Assembly: GCA_036338025.1 (NCBI GenBank)
Contig: JAYZDB010000043.1
Location: 1 to 14,710 of the forward strand
DNA length: 14,710 nucleotides
Direction: 5' to 3'
DNA from: JAYZDB01 sp036338025
GTDB taxonomy: Bacteria; Planctomycetota; UBA1135; UBA2386
Below, one piece after another: positions 6,504-13,883 of the stretch. Below the pieces are notes generated by a model. It had not been told where the DNA came from and searched no databases. It worked only from the letters and a program-made list of their open reading frames with translations. Position 1 is the stretch's first letter, and each line of letters begins with the position of its first letter. A program made the translations under genes and the position numbers.

Positions 6504-8693
6504 ATGACCGATGTTCTGGCTGATCTGAATCCGGCCCAGCGCGAGGCGGTTCGGTATGGGGAAGGCCCGCTGATGGTGCTGGCCGGCGCGGGTTCCGGCA
6601 AAACTCGCGTGATTACCCGTCGCATCGCATGGTTGTTGGAGCAGGGCGTTGGATCCAGCCAGATCCTGGCGCTGACTTTCACGAACAAGGCAGCCGGTGA
6701 GATGGCGCATCGGGTTGAGGATCTAGGTGGATACCGGGTGCGAGTTGCGACGTTCCATTCGGCATGCGCCCGGTTCCTACGCCAAGATGCGGAACACCTC
6801 GGTTACCCGAGCAACTTTTCTATCTACGACACCTACGACCGTGATGTCTGCATCAAGCAGATCTTGTTGGCGCACAACGTGAAGCTCGGTGGACCGGTGA
6901 CTGCGAGCAAAGTCGGAAACCGGATCTCTCACCTCAAGAATTTCGGCATGACGCCGGACAACATGGTTTCGGGTCACAGTGAGGTTGATGCGGCGGTCCA
7001 GCGCATCTTTGGCGCTTATGTAGCGCGAATGCACGACCTCGGAGCGATGGACTTCGATGATCTGCTCCTGCGATTCACGGACCTCCTGGTTGAGCACCCG
7101 GCGATTGCGCAGATCTACCAGGATCGATTCAAGTATTTGCTGGTCGATGAGTTTCAGGACACCAACATCGTCCAGTACCGGTTGATCAAGATGCTCACTG
7201 AGAAGCACCGTAACGTGTGTGTTGTGGGCGATCCCGATCAGTCGATTTACCGGTTTCGGGGCGCTGAGATCCGGAACATCCTCGATTTCGAAGAGGACTA
7301 CCCCGACGCCGAGATCATCCGTCTCGAGACCAACTATCGATCGTCTGGTTGCATTCTAGCCGCCGCCCAAGGAGTCATTGAGAACAACAAGGGTCGAATG
7401 GACAAGACCCTCCGTACCGACGCGGAGTTCGGTGATCCGGTGACGGTTGCGCGGTTTGGGTCCGAGTTGGAGGAAGCGGATGAAATTGTTGGCGCGATCG
7501 ACGGACTGCTACGCGATGGAGTGGATGCCGCCGAGGTCGCGGTGTTCTATCGGACTCACTTTTTGAGCCGGCCGATAGAGCAGGCGTTGCGGCATCGCGG
7601 CGTGTCCTACGAGATTGTCGGTGGCTTGCGTTTCTTCGAACGTCGAGAGATCAAGGACGTGCTGGCGTACCTGCAGGTCGTCATCAACCCCCTCGACGAC
7701 GTCAGCATGCGCCGCATCGTCAATGTGCCTGCGCGCGGCGTCGGTAAGGCCAGCCTCCAGAAGCTTGTCGATTGTGCTGCCGAAGAGGGCATGTCCCTAT
7801 TCGAAGCTGTTTGCGATGAGCGCACGCGGGCAGTGGTGACTGGCAGGGCGCGCAAGGGACTCGAACAGCTGGCCGGAGTGCTGTTGGACTTGTCCGGAGA
7901 TCTGCCTCCGGACGCCGCGATTCGCAAGATACTCGAGGGAACCGGCTATATGCAGTACGCCTGTGATCTCGGGGATCCCCAGGACGTCAGCCGGGAGGAG
8001 AACCTCCTTGAGTTGATCAACGATGCGACGACATACGGTGACGAGAACGAGGACGGTCTGGTTGGTTATCTACAGCATGTGAGTCTGCTCACCTCGCATG
8101 ACGAGGCCGATGCGGAAGGGCCTTCCATTACCTTGATGACGGTGCACTCAGCCAAGGGCTTGGAGTTTGACCACGTGTTTGTGCCTGGGCTCGAGGAGGG
8201 GATCTTTCCGCACAGTCGGTCGCTACAAGACCCAGTCGAGTCGGAAGAGGAGCGCCGACTCATGTATGTAGCAATCACCCGCGCGCGCGTGAGCGTCGCC
8301 CTTAGCTACTCTGCCTTCCGCATGGTTGCGGGGATCACCCAGAGGCAGGACATTTCGCGGTTTGTGAGGGAGATCCCGGAGAGCTGTGTCGAGTGGTTGG
8401 GAGGGGCCGCCTTCAGCAGTTGGAAGGATCCTTCTTGTGCCTATGATGATGTCTGCGAGTCGGGCGATGATGATGCAGATTACGCCGGCGATCATGACTA
8501 CGGCGACGAGGGTGAGGTATTGCGAGTTGGCATGCAGGTTGTGCATCCGGCCTTCGGCCATGGTGAGGTGCGTCAGATTACTGGCGAAGGTTTTCGTACG
8601 AAGGTCGTCGTGCGGTTCAAGGACGGTCGTGAGAAGACCCTGGTGCGCGAGTATTCTCGGCTTCAGGTGCTGCCTGGTGGGGAGGCTATTTGA
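6504..8693 (+). CDS. pcrA: PcrA/UvrD-type superfamily 1 DNA helicase
   Basis: An ATP-driven 3'-5' DNA helicase for nucleotide-excision repair, mismatch repair and replication restart. The 729 residues show every SF1A motif: Q-motif LNPAQREAV; Walker A AGAGSGKT (27-34); Ia LALTFTNKAAGEM; II LLVDEFQDTN; III VVGDPDQSIYRFRGA; IV RLETNYRSS; V TLMTVHSAKGLEFDHVFVPG; VI EERRLMYVAITRAR. An unusually acidic linker (DDVCESGDDDADYAGD) then leads to the C-terminal Tudor-like domain (GMQVVHPAFGHGEVRQI...VRFKDGREKTL), which in PcrA/UvrD contacts RNA polymerase and other partners. I start at ATG 6504 because MTDVLADLNPAQREAV matches the family's usual beginning. ATGs at 6450 and 6492 would add an atypical N-terminus. 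GAGG at 6487-6490 is a distant Shine-Dalgarno. The stop overlaps the start of the AAA+ gene. PcrA and UvrD cannot be separated on motifs alone. Confidence 0.95.
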   Translation: MTDVLADLNPAQREAVRYGEGPLMVLAGAGSGKTRVITRRIAWLLEQGVGSSQILALTFTNKAAGEMAHRVEDLGGYRVRVATFHSACARFLRQDAEHLGYPSNFSIYDTYDRDVCIKQILLAHNVKLGGPVTASKVGNRISHLKNFGMTPDNMVSGHSEVDAAVQRIFGAYVARMHDLGAMDFDDLLLRFTDLLVEHPAIAQIYQDRFKYLLVDEFQDTNIVQYRLIKMLTEKHRNVCVVGDPDQSIYRFRGAEIRNILDFEEDYPDAEIIRLETNYRSSGCILAAAQGVIENNKGRMDKTLRTDAEFGDPVTVARFGSELEEADEIVGAIDGLLRDGVDAAEVAVFYRTHFLSRPIEQALRHRGVSYEIVGGLRFFERREIKDVLAYLQVVINPLDDVSMRRIVNVPARGVGKASLQKLVDCAAEEGMSLFEAVCDERTRAVVTGRARKGLEQLAGVLLDLSGDLPPDAAIRKILEGTGYMQYACDLGDPQDVSREENLLELINDATTYGDENEDGLVGYLQHVSLLTSHDEADAEGPSITLMTVHSAKGLEFDHVFVPGLEEGIFPHSRSLQDPVESEEERRLMYVAITRARVSVALSYSAFRMVAGITQRQDISRFVREIPESCVEWLGGAAFSSWKDPSCAYDDVCESGDDDADYAGDHDYGDEGEVLRVGMQVVHPAFGHGEVRQITGEGFRTKVVVRFKDGREKTLVREYSRLQVLPGGEAI
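8679..8685 (+). promoter_or_regulatory. Strong ribosome binding site deciding a TTG start
   Basis: GGGGAGG sits inside the last codons of the helicase gene, 4 bases before TTG 8690. It is the strongest Shine-Dalgarno in the window. It supports a TTG start that overlaps the helicase TGA (TTGA), so the downstream gene is probably translated by coupling or re-initiation. Confidence 0.7.
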
Positions 8694-9601
8694 GCGACCC
8701 TGACCCGATCTTGAACAAGTTCTCGGACCTCCTCGCTGAGGCCGAGTCTACCGGGGATGGTCAGCTACTCGATGAGCTGAAGCGGCGGCTTGATGAGACT
8801 GTTGGCCGGATGGTAGCCGGTGACTCGCAAGGTGATCAGGCTCGGGCGTCCAACTGGCACGGGATGATCGGATCGTGCCAGGCCCTTCTCGATTTGCGGC
8901 AGCACGCCGAGAAGTTCGCCAACGCCAACGCACCGATCCTGATCCGAGGCGAGAGCGGAACCGGCAAGGATGTTGTCGCGAAGATTCTGCATGAGATCGG
9001 GCCGAGGTCGGCTCGACCGTTCGTCAGTGAGAACTGCGCTGCGATCCCACACAATCTGCTGGAGTCGATCCTGTTTGGCCACAAGAAGGGAGCGTTTACC
9101 GGGGCGATCAAGGATCACGACGGGCACTTCGTGGCTGCCGACAAGGGGACATTGTTGCTGGACGAGGTCGGGGACATGCCGCTCGCCATGCAGGCCAAGC
9201 TCTTGCGCACACTGCAGGAGGGCGAAGTTCGAGCGGTCGGGGCCACCAAGGTGCGCAAGGTGGACGTACGGGTAATCGCCGCAACCAATCAGGACTTGGA
9301 GGCCATGGTCGCTACCGGGACGTTCCGGGAAGACCTCTACTATCGGCTCAACGTATTAGAGCTTTTCCTGCCGCCGCTGCGGGAACGGGGCGATGATATC
9401 GTCGAACTCGCGCGCAGCTTCCTCGCAAATTCGGGTGGGGAGGGTACCCACACACTCGGTTTTTCCCCTGATGCGGAGGCGGCTCTGAGGAATGCCCGAT
9501 GGCGAGGAAACGTGCGTCAACTGCAGAACGAAATGCAGCGGGTGTCGATTCTGGCCTCTGGGCCGTTGATTACGGCTGCGGATCTTTCGCCGGAGATCTG
9601 A
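8690..9601 (+). CDS. Sigma-54-interacting AAA+ activator domain without a DNA-binding domain
   Basis: The 303 residues hold a full bacterial enhancer-binding-protein AAA+ module, which uses ATP to open sigma-54 RNA polymerase complexes. Visible motifs are Walker A GESGTGKD (87-94); the sigma-54-contacting GAFTGA loop (134-139); Walker B GTLLLDEVGD with D158/E159; sensor I AATNQD; arginine-finger region REDLYYRL (213-220); and sensor II WRGNVRQL (271-278), where the family norm is WPGNVREL. The first 60 residues are a short helical stretch with no receiver, GAF or PAS domain recognisable. The protein ends at ADLSPEI, just where a linker to a Fis-type helix-turn-helix would normally follow. The three forward frames beyond the stop show no such domain, so this is not an obvious frameshift. 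The start is TTG 8690, overlapping the pcrA stop by 4 bases. The biochemical class is clear; what it regulates is unknown. Confidence 0.9.
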   Translation: MSDPDPILNKFSDLLAEAESTGDGQLLDELKRRLDETVGRMVAGDSQGDQARASNWHGMIGSCQALLDLRQHAEKFANANAPILIRGESGTGKDVVAKILHEIGPRSARPFVSENCAAIPHNLLESILFGHKKGAFTGAIKDHDGHFVAADKGTLLLDEVGDMPLAMQAKLLRTLQEGEVRAVGATKVRKVDVRVIAATNQDLEAMVATGTFREDLYYRLNVLELFLPPLRERGDDIVELARSFLANSGGEGTHTLGFSPDAEAALRNARWRGNVRQLQNEMQRVSILASGPLITAADLSPEI

Positions 9602-9612
9602 ACAGAGCCGAT

Positions 9613-9643
9613 CTGGGGCTTTGCCTTGGCAGGCCCAGTTCTT
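9613..9643 (+). terminator. Candidate terminator hairpin after the AAA+ gene
   Basis: CTGGG (9613-9617) pairs with CCCAG (9634-9638). There are two further pairs after a single mismatch, then a 10-base loop, and TTCTT follows immediately. It begins 12 bases past the AAA+ stop, a natural place to end the pcrA-AAA+ message. The stem is modest and the T-tract is interrupted. Confidence 0.35.
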
Positions 9644-9714
9644 ACAGTCGAGTCGGTCCACGCCCCTGTTTCCCGCGGTCAAGTGCTGTAGATGCCAGTG
9701 TTCCAGAATCTCGA

Positions 9715-9738
9715 TGGTGGGACGACCCACCACTTCTT
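9715..9738 (+). terminator. Perfect 7-bp hairpin in the gap before the CAP gene
   Basis: TGGTGGG (9715-9721), loop ACGA, CCCACCA (9726-9732), followed by CTTCTT. The stem is uninterrupted and GC-rich with a 4-base loop. The short pyrimidine tail could support termination. It could equally be an RNA structure in the leader of the following gene. Nothing else recognisable lies in the 194-base gap. Confidence 0.35.
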
Positions 9739-9781
9739 GCTCGAAGCTCGTATTCTCGAGGCTAGCACGCGGCTGTTTGCC

Positions 9782-9788
9782 GGCGGAG
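9782..9788 (+). promoter_or_regulatory. Ribosome binding site for the CAP-domain gene
   Basis: GGCGGAG ends 7 bases before ATG 9796. The spacing favours this ATG over the GTG at 9790, which would sit right against the site, and yields the clean N-terminus MKYRLILVLVLG. Confidence 0.6.
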
Positions 9789-9795
9789 AGTGTCG

Positions 9796-12372
9796 ATGAA
9801 GTACCGTCTGATCCTTGTGCTGGTTCTGGGCGCCGCCGGTGCCTTCGGAATGTGGAGATGGGCCAAGGCGGAAGCCGAGAGCCGCTTGCCGTACGTGGAC
9901 CGGGAGGCGGTCGAGCATGCGCGTAAGCAGGGTCGTTTCGACGCTGCTCTCGACAGGCTGGCGCGGTTGGAGACCAGCGCGGATGGCGTGGCGCCGGCCC
10001 GTATCGAGTTGATCAAGACCCATCGGGTGTTGATCGAAGACACCAAGAGAGCGTTCGACAGTCTCCACGCGAGTTACATGGCGCGGGTTCTACAGGAGAC
10101 CGAGCGCCAGCAGATCGATTCCCTAAAGTATCTCCGTAGCACCGGTACCCCGGCTGAACGCGAAGCTTCGGTGATCTTGATGGCCGGGATTCGTGACTTC
10201 CGGATGGCGGCCGAAGATGTGGCGATTGTTCGGCGGGCAGGTGTCGTCCCGTCGACCACGGTGCCGGCGAAGCCGTCCAAGGCGCCGGACAAGCTACCAA
10301 AACCCGAGTGGCTCGACGCTCGTGTTGCTGAGATATGCAAGTACCAGAAATCCAGGAATTACGTCCACGCTATCGAACTGGCGAAGCAGACCTTGCCGGA
10401 GGTGCCGGTCCAGTACGCTGGTCCACTGCTGGATGTCATGGCCGAGGTGCGCCAGGGTGCTCGGGACGAGATGCACAAACTGGTTGCCGAGGCCTACAAG
10501 ATGCGGAAGAACGGCAACCTGGCCGCCGCCGTCAAGATGTTGCGGAGCGAGGCCATCCGTTTCCCGGGTCAGGGCAACCTCTCGTATCTCTACCGCGAAC
10601 TCGATCAACTGTCAGCCGAGTTGGGTGTAGCGATGCCCGCTGCACCAAGGGTTAATTTCTCACCCAGGAAGTCGCGCCCTGTGGTGGCCTCCAAGGGTGG
10701 TGCACCGGTTACACCGAACCGAAAGGATCCTGTCCAGGAGCCACCGACCAACGAGCGTCCAACAGGTCGTCTCGACAAGCGGTTGATCACGCGTGTGCTG
10801 CGTGATGTCGAGAAAGCCGAGAAGGCTGGTGACCTGCAAACAGCGCTGACTCTTCTAACGGAATCCATCGAGCAGAACTCGGCCTACCAGCCCGGCCTTG
10901 CTCGACACCTGGGTGAGATCCGTAGCGATCTGGAGCTGATCCATACTCTGGCCACGGCTACCGCCTGGGTAGGTGCAGAATTCGCGGGCAAGATCATCAA
11001 GCTTCGCGACGGAAAGCGTGTTCGGATCGTCGGAATCAGGGGTGCCAAGGTCCAGGCCAAGACTGATGGGCAGGCACGCGATCTTGCATGGTTGGATCTG
11101 CCCCTGTCCTTTGTCGAGCAACTCGCGGAGGCAGCTGACATCGACCCGAGGACGCGTCTTGGCATCGCGGCACTCGGATACCGGCAGGAAGAGGATCGGG
11201 CTGCCGAAGCCTACCTCGTGCGTCTGCTGCGAGCGGATGCGAGCTTGTCCCAGTCGGCTTCCAAGATCATCAGTCGCGGTCGCGGTGAATACGTTGATGA
11301 AGAGGGCTACACGATCGTCGGCGGCAAGTTCGTTGCGGTTCGGTTCATCAAGGTTCGTAAGCTCGCCAGGCAGTTTGCCGGCAAGTTGTCTCGATTCGGT
11401 CGTATGTCCGCGGAGGAACGGGAGAAAGCACTGGAGAAGATCCGTGAGCCAGACGAATACGGCACTGAAGACGCTCTCGTACTCGCTCTCAAGGACCAAC
11501 TCAAGGTGTTGGCGGACAAGGTTGGGCGCAGCACCCTGCCGAAAGCCTTGGTCAAGATGAGCGCCAGGCGCGAAGAACTCGACGCAGCGCGCAACCACGC
11601 GCGGGATTTGATCTACGACAGCAAGACGTACTTCTATCCGTATAAACCTCCGGCGGTGTCTGGTGCGAAGCACTCGAAGTACAACAAGGTCCAAAAGGAA
11701 GTGGATGTCCGCGTAGCCGCGCTTCGAAAGATCTGGGATGACAAGTTGCTCATCCCGGTGCCAGCCAGATTGCGCAACGAGATCGAGTTCCTTCTGTGGA
11801 CCGAGAATCAACTGGGCATGATGGGTGAAGTATCGGACGGGGTGCTGAGCCACATGGATTGGATCCACACGATCCCGCCGGTCGAAAATCTCTCCTTGCA
11901 GAGCTTCTGTACCTCAGCAGAAGAAAAGGATGCCTTCGTTCATTACGCAAAGGTCTATGCACTCAACGAGCGCCTTTCATCGGAGTTGAATTCCGGTGAG
12001 GTAGCTCAGGTCCGGGTCACGAATGCCTACCGAGCGATGTTTGGTCACCGACCGCTCGCGATTGACCTGAGGTTGCACAAGGCGGCGCACGATCACGGCG
12101 AGGAGATGTCCCGGTTGGGCTATTTCAGTCACACTTCGCCGACCAAGGAACGGCGTACCCCGTTCCGGCGCATGAAACTCGTTAATTACAACGCTGGCGT
12201 AAGTGAGAACATCGCGCGGGGTGGCTCTGCCGCGGGCGTCCACGTCCGTTGGTGCCACTCCAGTGGTCACCACCGCAACCTGTTGAATTCCCGTCACACA
12301 GAAGTTGGTATCGGGAACTACGGCAACTACTGGGTCCAGAACTTCGGCCGCGGAAGGGACTACGACAAGTAG
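9796..12372 (+). CDS. Membrane-anchored TPR-like protein with C-terminal CAP (SCP/YkwD) domain
   Basis: 858 residues. An N-terminal hydrophobic anchor or signal (MKYRLILVLVLGAAGAFGMW) comes first. Helical hairpins resembling TPR units lie near residues 36-59 (HARKQGRFDAALDRLARLE), 175-201 (YQKSRNYVHAIELAKQTL), 228-256 (YKMRKNGNLAAAVKMLR) and 334-361 (VEKAEKAGDLQTALTLLTES). A Pro/basic linker occupies about 279-326. The middle (about 385-720) is unassigned and mixed alpha/beta, very rich in Lys, Arg and Glu. Residues 741-858 are a CAP domain with the conserved cavity residues: H779 in YFSHTSP, E804 in SENIA and H825 in SSGHHRNLL, ending GIGNYGNYWVQNFG. CAP domains are secreted modules with varied roles (lipid binding, proteolysis, wall-related functions), so the activity is not predictable. 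The region before the CAP domain is likely the partner-binding scaffold. It ends overlapping the converging kinase-like gene by 13 bases. Confidence 0.85.
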   Translation: MKYRLILVLVLGAAGAFGMWRWAKAEAESRLPYVDREAVEHARKQGRFDAALDRLARLETSADGVAPARIELIKTHRVLIEDTKRAFDSLHASYMARVLQETERQQIDSLKYLRSTGTPAEREASVILMAGIRDFRMAAEDVAIVRRAGVVPSTTVPAKPSKAPDKLPKPEWLDARVAEICKYQKSRNYVHAIELAKQTLPEVPVQYAGPLLDVMAEVRQGARDEMHKLVAEAYKMRKNGNLAAAVKMLRSEAIRFPGQGNLSYLYRELDQLSAELGVAMPAAPRVNFSPRKSRPVVASKGGAPVTPNRKDPVQEPPTNERPTGRLDKRLITRVLRDVEKAEKAGDLQTALTLLTESIEQNSAYQPGLARHLGEIRSDLELIHTLATATAWVGAEFAGKIIKLRDGKRVRIVGIRGAKVQAKTDGQARDLAWLDLPLSFVEQLAEAADIDPRTRLGIAALGYRQEEDRAAEAYLVRLLRADASLSQSASKIISRGRGEYVDEEGYTIVGGKFVAVRFIKVRKLARQFAGKLSRFGRMSAEEREKALEKIREPDEYGTEDALVLALKDQLKVLADKVGRSTLPKALVKMSARREELDAARNHARDLIYDSKTYFYPYKPPAVSGAKHSKYNKVQKEVDVRVAALRKIWDDKLLIPVPARLRNEIEFLLWTENQLGMMGEVSDGVLSHMDWIHTIPPVENLSLQSFCTSAEEKDAFVHYAKVYALNERLSSELNSGEVAQVRVTNAYRAMFGHRPLAIDLRLHKAAHDHGEEMSRLGYFSHTSPTKERRTPFRRMKLVNYNAGVSENIARGGSAAGVHVRWCHSSGHHRNLLNSRHTEVGIGNYGNYWVQNFGRGRDYDK

Positions 12373-13871
12373 TTGAGCCCGCACTTCTGCGAAGCACGGA
12401 CCACGGCCTGATCGAGTAGATGCCGACGGTGCAGTACCGGATAGAGCAGGCGGCGGCAGGTGCGTACGTAGGCGCGAAGGAACTCGCGAATCACCGTCTC
12501 ACCGCCCGGTTGATCCGCTTGCCAGAAGGCGGCCAATAGGCGGCCGAGATCACTGGCCCGGCCCCGGTCATCGGTCGGGACCCGCCGCTTGACGCCGTCG
12601 AGGTCGACCATGGAGACCGTGCCGCTGTCGGGATTGCGGACCAGGTTCTCGAACTTGAGATCCCGATTGCGCAGGCCGAAGCTGTGCAAGCGACCGACGC
12701 TCTCGCCCAGGGATTGCGCGGCGGCTACGGATTCCTCCTGGCTGAGTGACCGCGACTCCTCGCGCAGATTGGGCCACGCCAGCCGCTGCACTGCGATGGT
12801 GCCGGTCGATCGGAAGGTCTGCAGGGCAACTGGCATGGGGGTAGGCACGCCGGCGAATCGCAACCAGTAGGCACTTTCGAACAGGCGACGTGCAGCGGCT
12901 GCACTACGTACCTTGATTACGATTCCATCCTCAAGGTAGACGGCACCGCGTCGTCCAGACTTGACCGGTTCAAGTTCTGGGAGTTTATCAATTAGCTCAC
13001 GAGCGCGGTCCCACAGGGTCTGTGCTGGCGTGTGCAGATAGACCCGTGGTTTTCGCTTTGCGCGCTCGATCTGGGTTGTCTTGCATGGTCGAAAGGCGCG
13101 CCGACCGAAGGATGACAGGGCGCGGTTACGAAGCCGGCGACTGTTCTTGCGTGCCGCCTCAAGGACTGTCTCGTTGGCGCCGTAGGCCTCGAGTATTGGC
13201 CGCGCTGCCGGGTCCTCGATCCCGGCGTCCAGGTCGAGGCAAAAGAAGGCCAGTGCCCGGCCGCGGTCCCTCGAGTTCAGGCGGTCTGCCAGGACAGCGC
13301 TGGTAAGATCCACGAGCACCATGCTCCCATCTGCCAGCCGCAGGATGTTGCCTGGATGCAGATCGCGCGCATGCAAGCCGGCTTCATGTGATTGTAGGAT
13401 CAGGCGACCGACGCTTTGCGCATCGTCGGGGGGCAGGGGCCCGCGGGGCAGCGGCTCGCCGATTTTTGTCCTGGTCAGCAGAAAGCTCTGGCTGCCCAGG
13501 TGGCCCAGGATGCTGCCGGCCGCGATTGGCTCCACGCATGGCAGTCCCCGTTCCAGCGCGCCCACCAGGTTGCGGAATTCCCTGACTGAGCGAGATCCTC
13601 CGATTGCGTCACGGGCCCGATCGGAGAGGCTGACGGCGCGAAACAGCTTGAGGTGGGCGTCCACGGGATTGCCGTCCGGCCCCGGTATCGTGCCGCGGTA
13701 GATGGTGCGGACCGTCGAGCTCTTGATTTCCTCCCACTCGGTCCAGTCGGTTGGGGGCTTGGCAGCCAGCATTTTCTCGACACAGTTACGCCATCGAGTG
13801 GCCACGAGGCACTGGAACTGCTCCGTTCGGAGGTTCTCGATCTTGCCAAGGTCGTGTAGATCCGGAATCAT
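12360..13871 (-). CDS. Protein with two tandem WaaP/Kdo-kinase-like domains
   Basis: 503 residues from ATG 13871, containing two small eukaryotic-like kinase folds of the lipopolysaccharide kinase (WaaP/KdkA/InaA) type. Domain 1 (about 45-205) has K75 in HLKLF, the catalytic loop HARDLHPGN with D170 and N175, and the metal-binding D188 in VLVDLTS. Domain 2 (about 300-480) has K320 in IVIKVRS, NRDLKFEN with D404 and N409, and D423 in MVDLDGV. Both therefore keep the lysine, catalytic Asp, Asn and metal Asp of an active kinase. A basic segment (about 240-285) links them. WaaP-like enzymes phosphorylate core sugars of lipopolysaccharide on the cytoplasmic side, and the adjacent LptF/G gene fits that role. 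The frame extends to 14066, but that part lies over the permease gene. GTG 13805 and ATG 13772 are alternative starts. The start is uncertain; the family is well supported. Confidence 0.82.
   Translation of the reverse strand: MIPDLHDLGKIENLRTEQFQCLVATRWRNCVEKMLAAKPPTDWTEWEEIKSSTVRTIYRGTIPGPDGNPVDAHLKLFRAVSLSDRARDAIGGSRSVREFRNLVGALERGLPCVEPIAAGSILGHLGSQSFLLTRTKIGEPLPRGPLPPDDAQSVGRLILQSHEAGLHARDLHPGNILRLADGSMVLVDLTSAVLADRLNSRDRGRALAFFCLDLDAGIEDPAARPILEAYGANETVLEAARKNSRRLRNRALSSFGRRAFRPCKTTQIERAKRKPRVYLHTPAQTLWDRARELIDKLPELEPVKSGRRGAVYLEDGIVIKVRSAAAARRLFESAYWLRFAGVPTPMPVALQTFRSTGTIAVQRLAWPNLREESRSLSQEESVAAAQSLGESVGRLHSFGLRNRDLKFENLVRNPDSGTVSMVDLDGVKRRVPTDDRGRASDLGRLLAAFWQADQPGGETVIREFLRAYVRTCRRLLYPVLHRRHLLDQAVVRASQKCGLNYLS
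13843..13871 (+). promoter_or_regulatory. Candidate promoter for the LptF/G-family gene
   Basis: TTGCCA (13843-13848, 5 of 6 matches) and AATCAT (13866-13871, 4 of 6) are separated by 17 bases. Transcription would begin about 6 bases before ATG 13884. It lies within the start region of the opposing kinase-like gene and overlaps a candidate promoter on the other strand. Support is pattern matching only. Confidence 0.3.
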
Positions 13872-13883
13872 CGTGGCTGTCAA
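13855..13883 (-). promoter_or_regulatory. Candidate promoter for the tandem kinase-like gene
   Basis: On the minus strand a perfect TTGACA (13883 down to 13878) is followed after 17 bases by TCTACA (13860 down to 13855, only 3 of 6 matches to TATAAT). If used, transcription would start near 13848, past ATG 13871. Translation would then have to begin at GTG 13805 or ATG 13772. The -35 is good and the -10 weak. Confidence 0.25.

Noticed and set aside
9602..9795. A frameshifted Fis-type HTH after the AAA+ gene
   Set aside because: None of the three forward frames past the stop gives a helix-turn-helix-like sequence, so truncation by a single indel is not supported.
10855..11868. 337-codon open frame on the minus strand inside the CAP-protein gene
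   Set aside because: It is antisense to a well-supported gene, shows no recognisable domain, and reflects GC-rich codon bias that keeps the mirror frame open.
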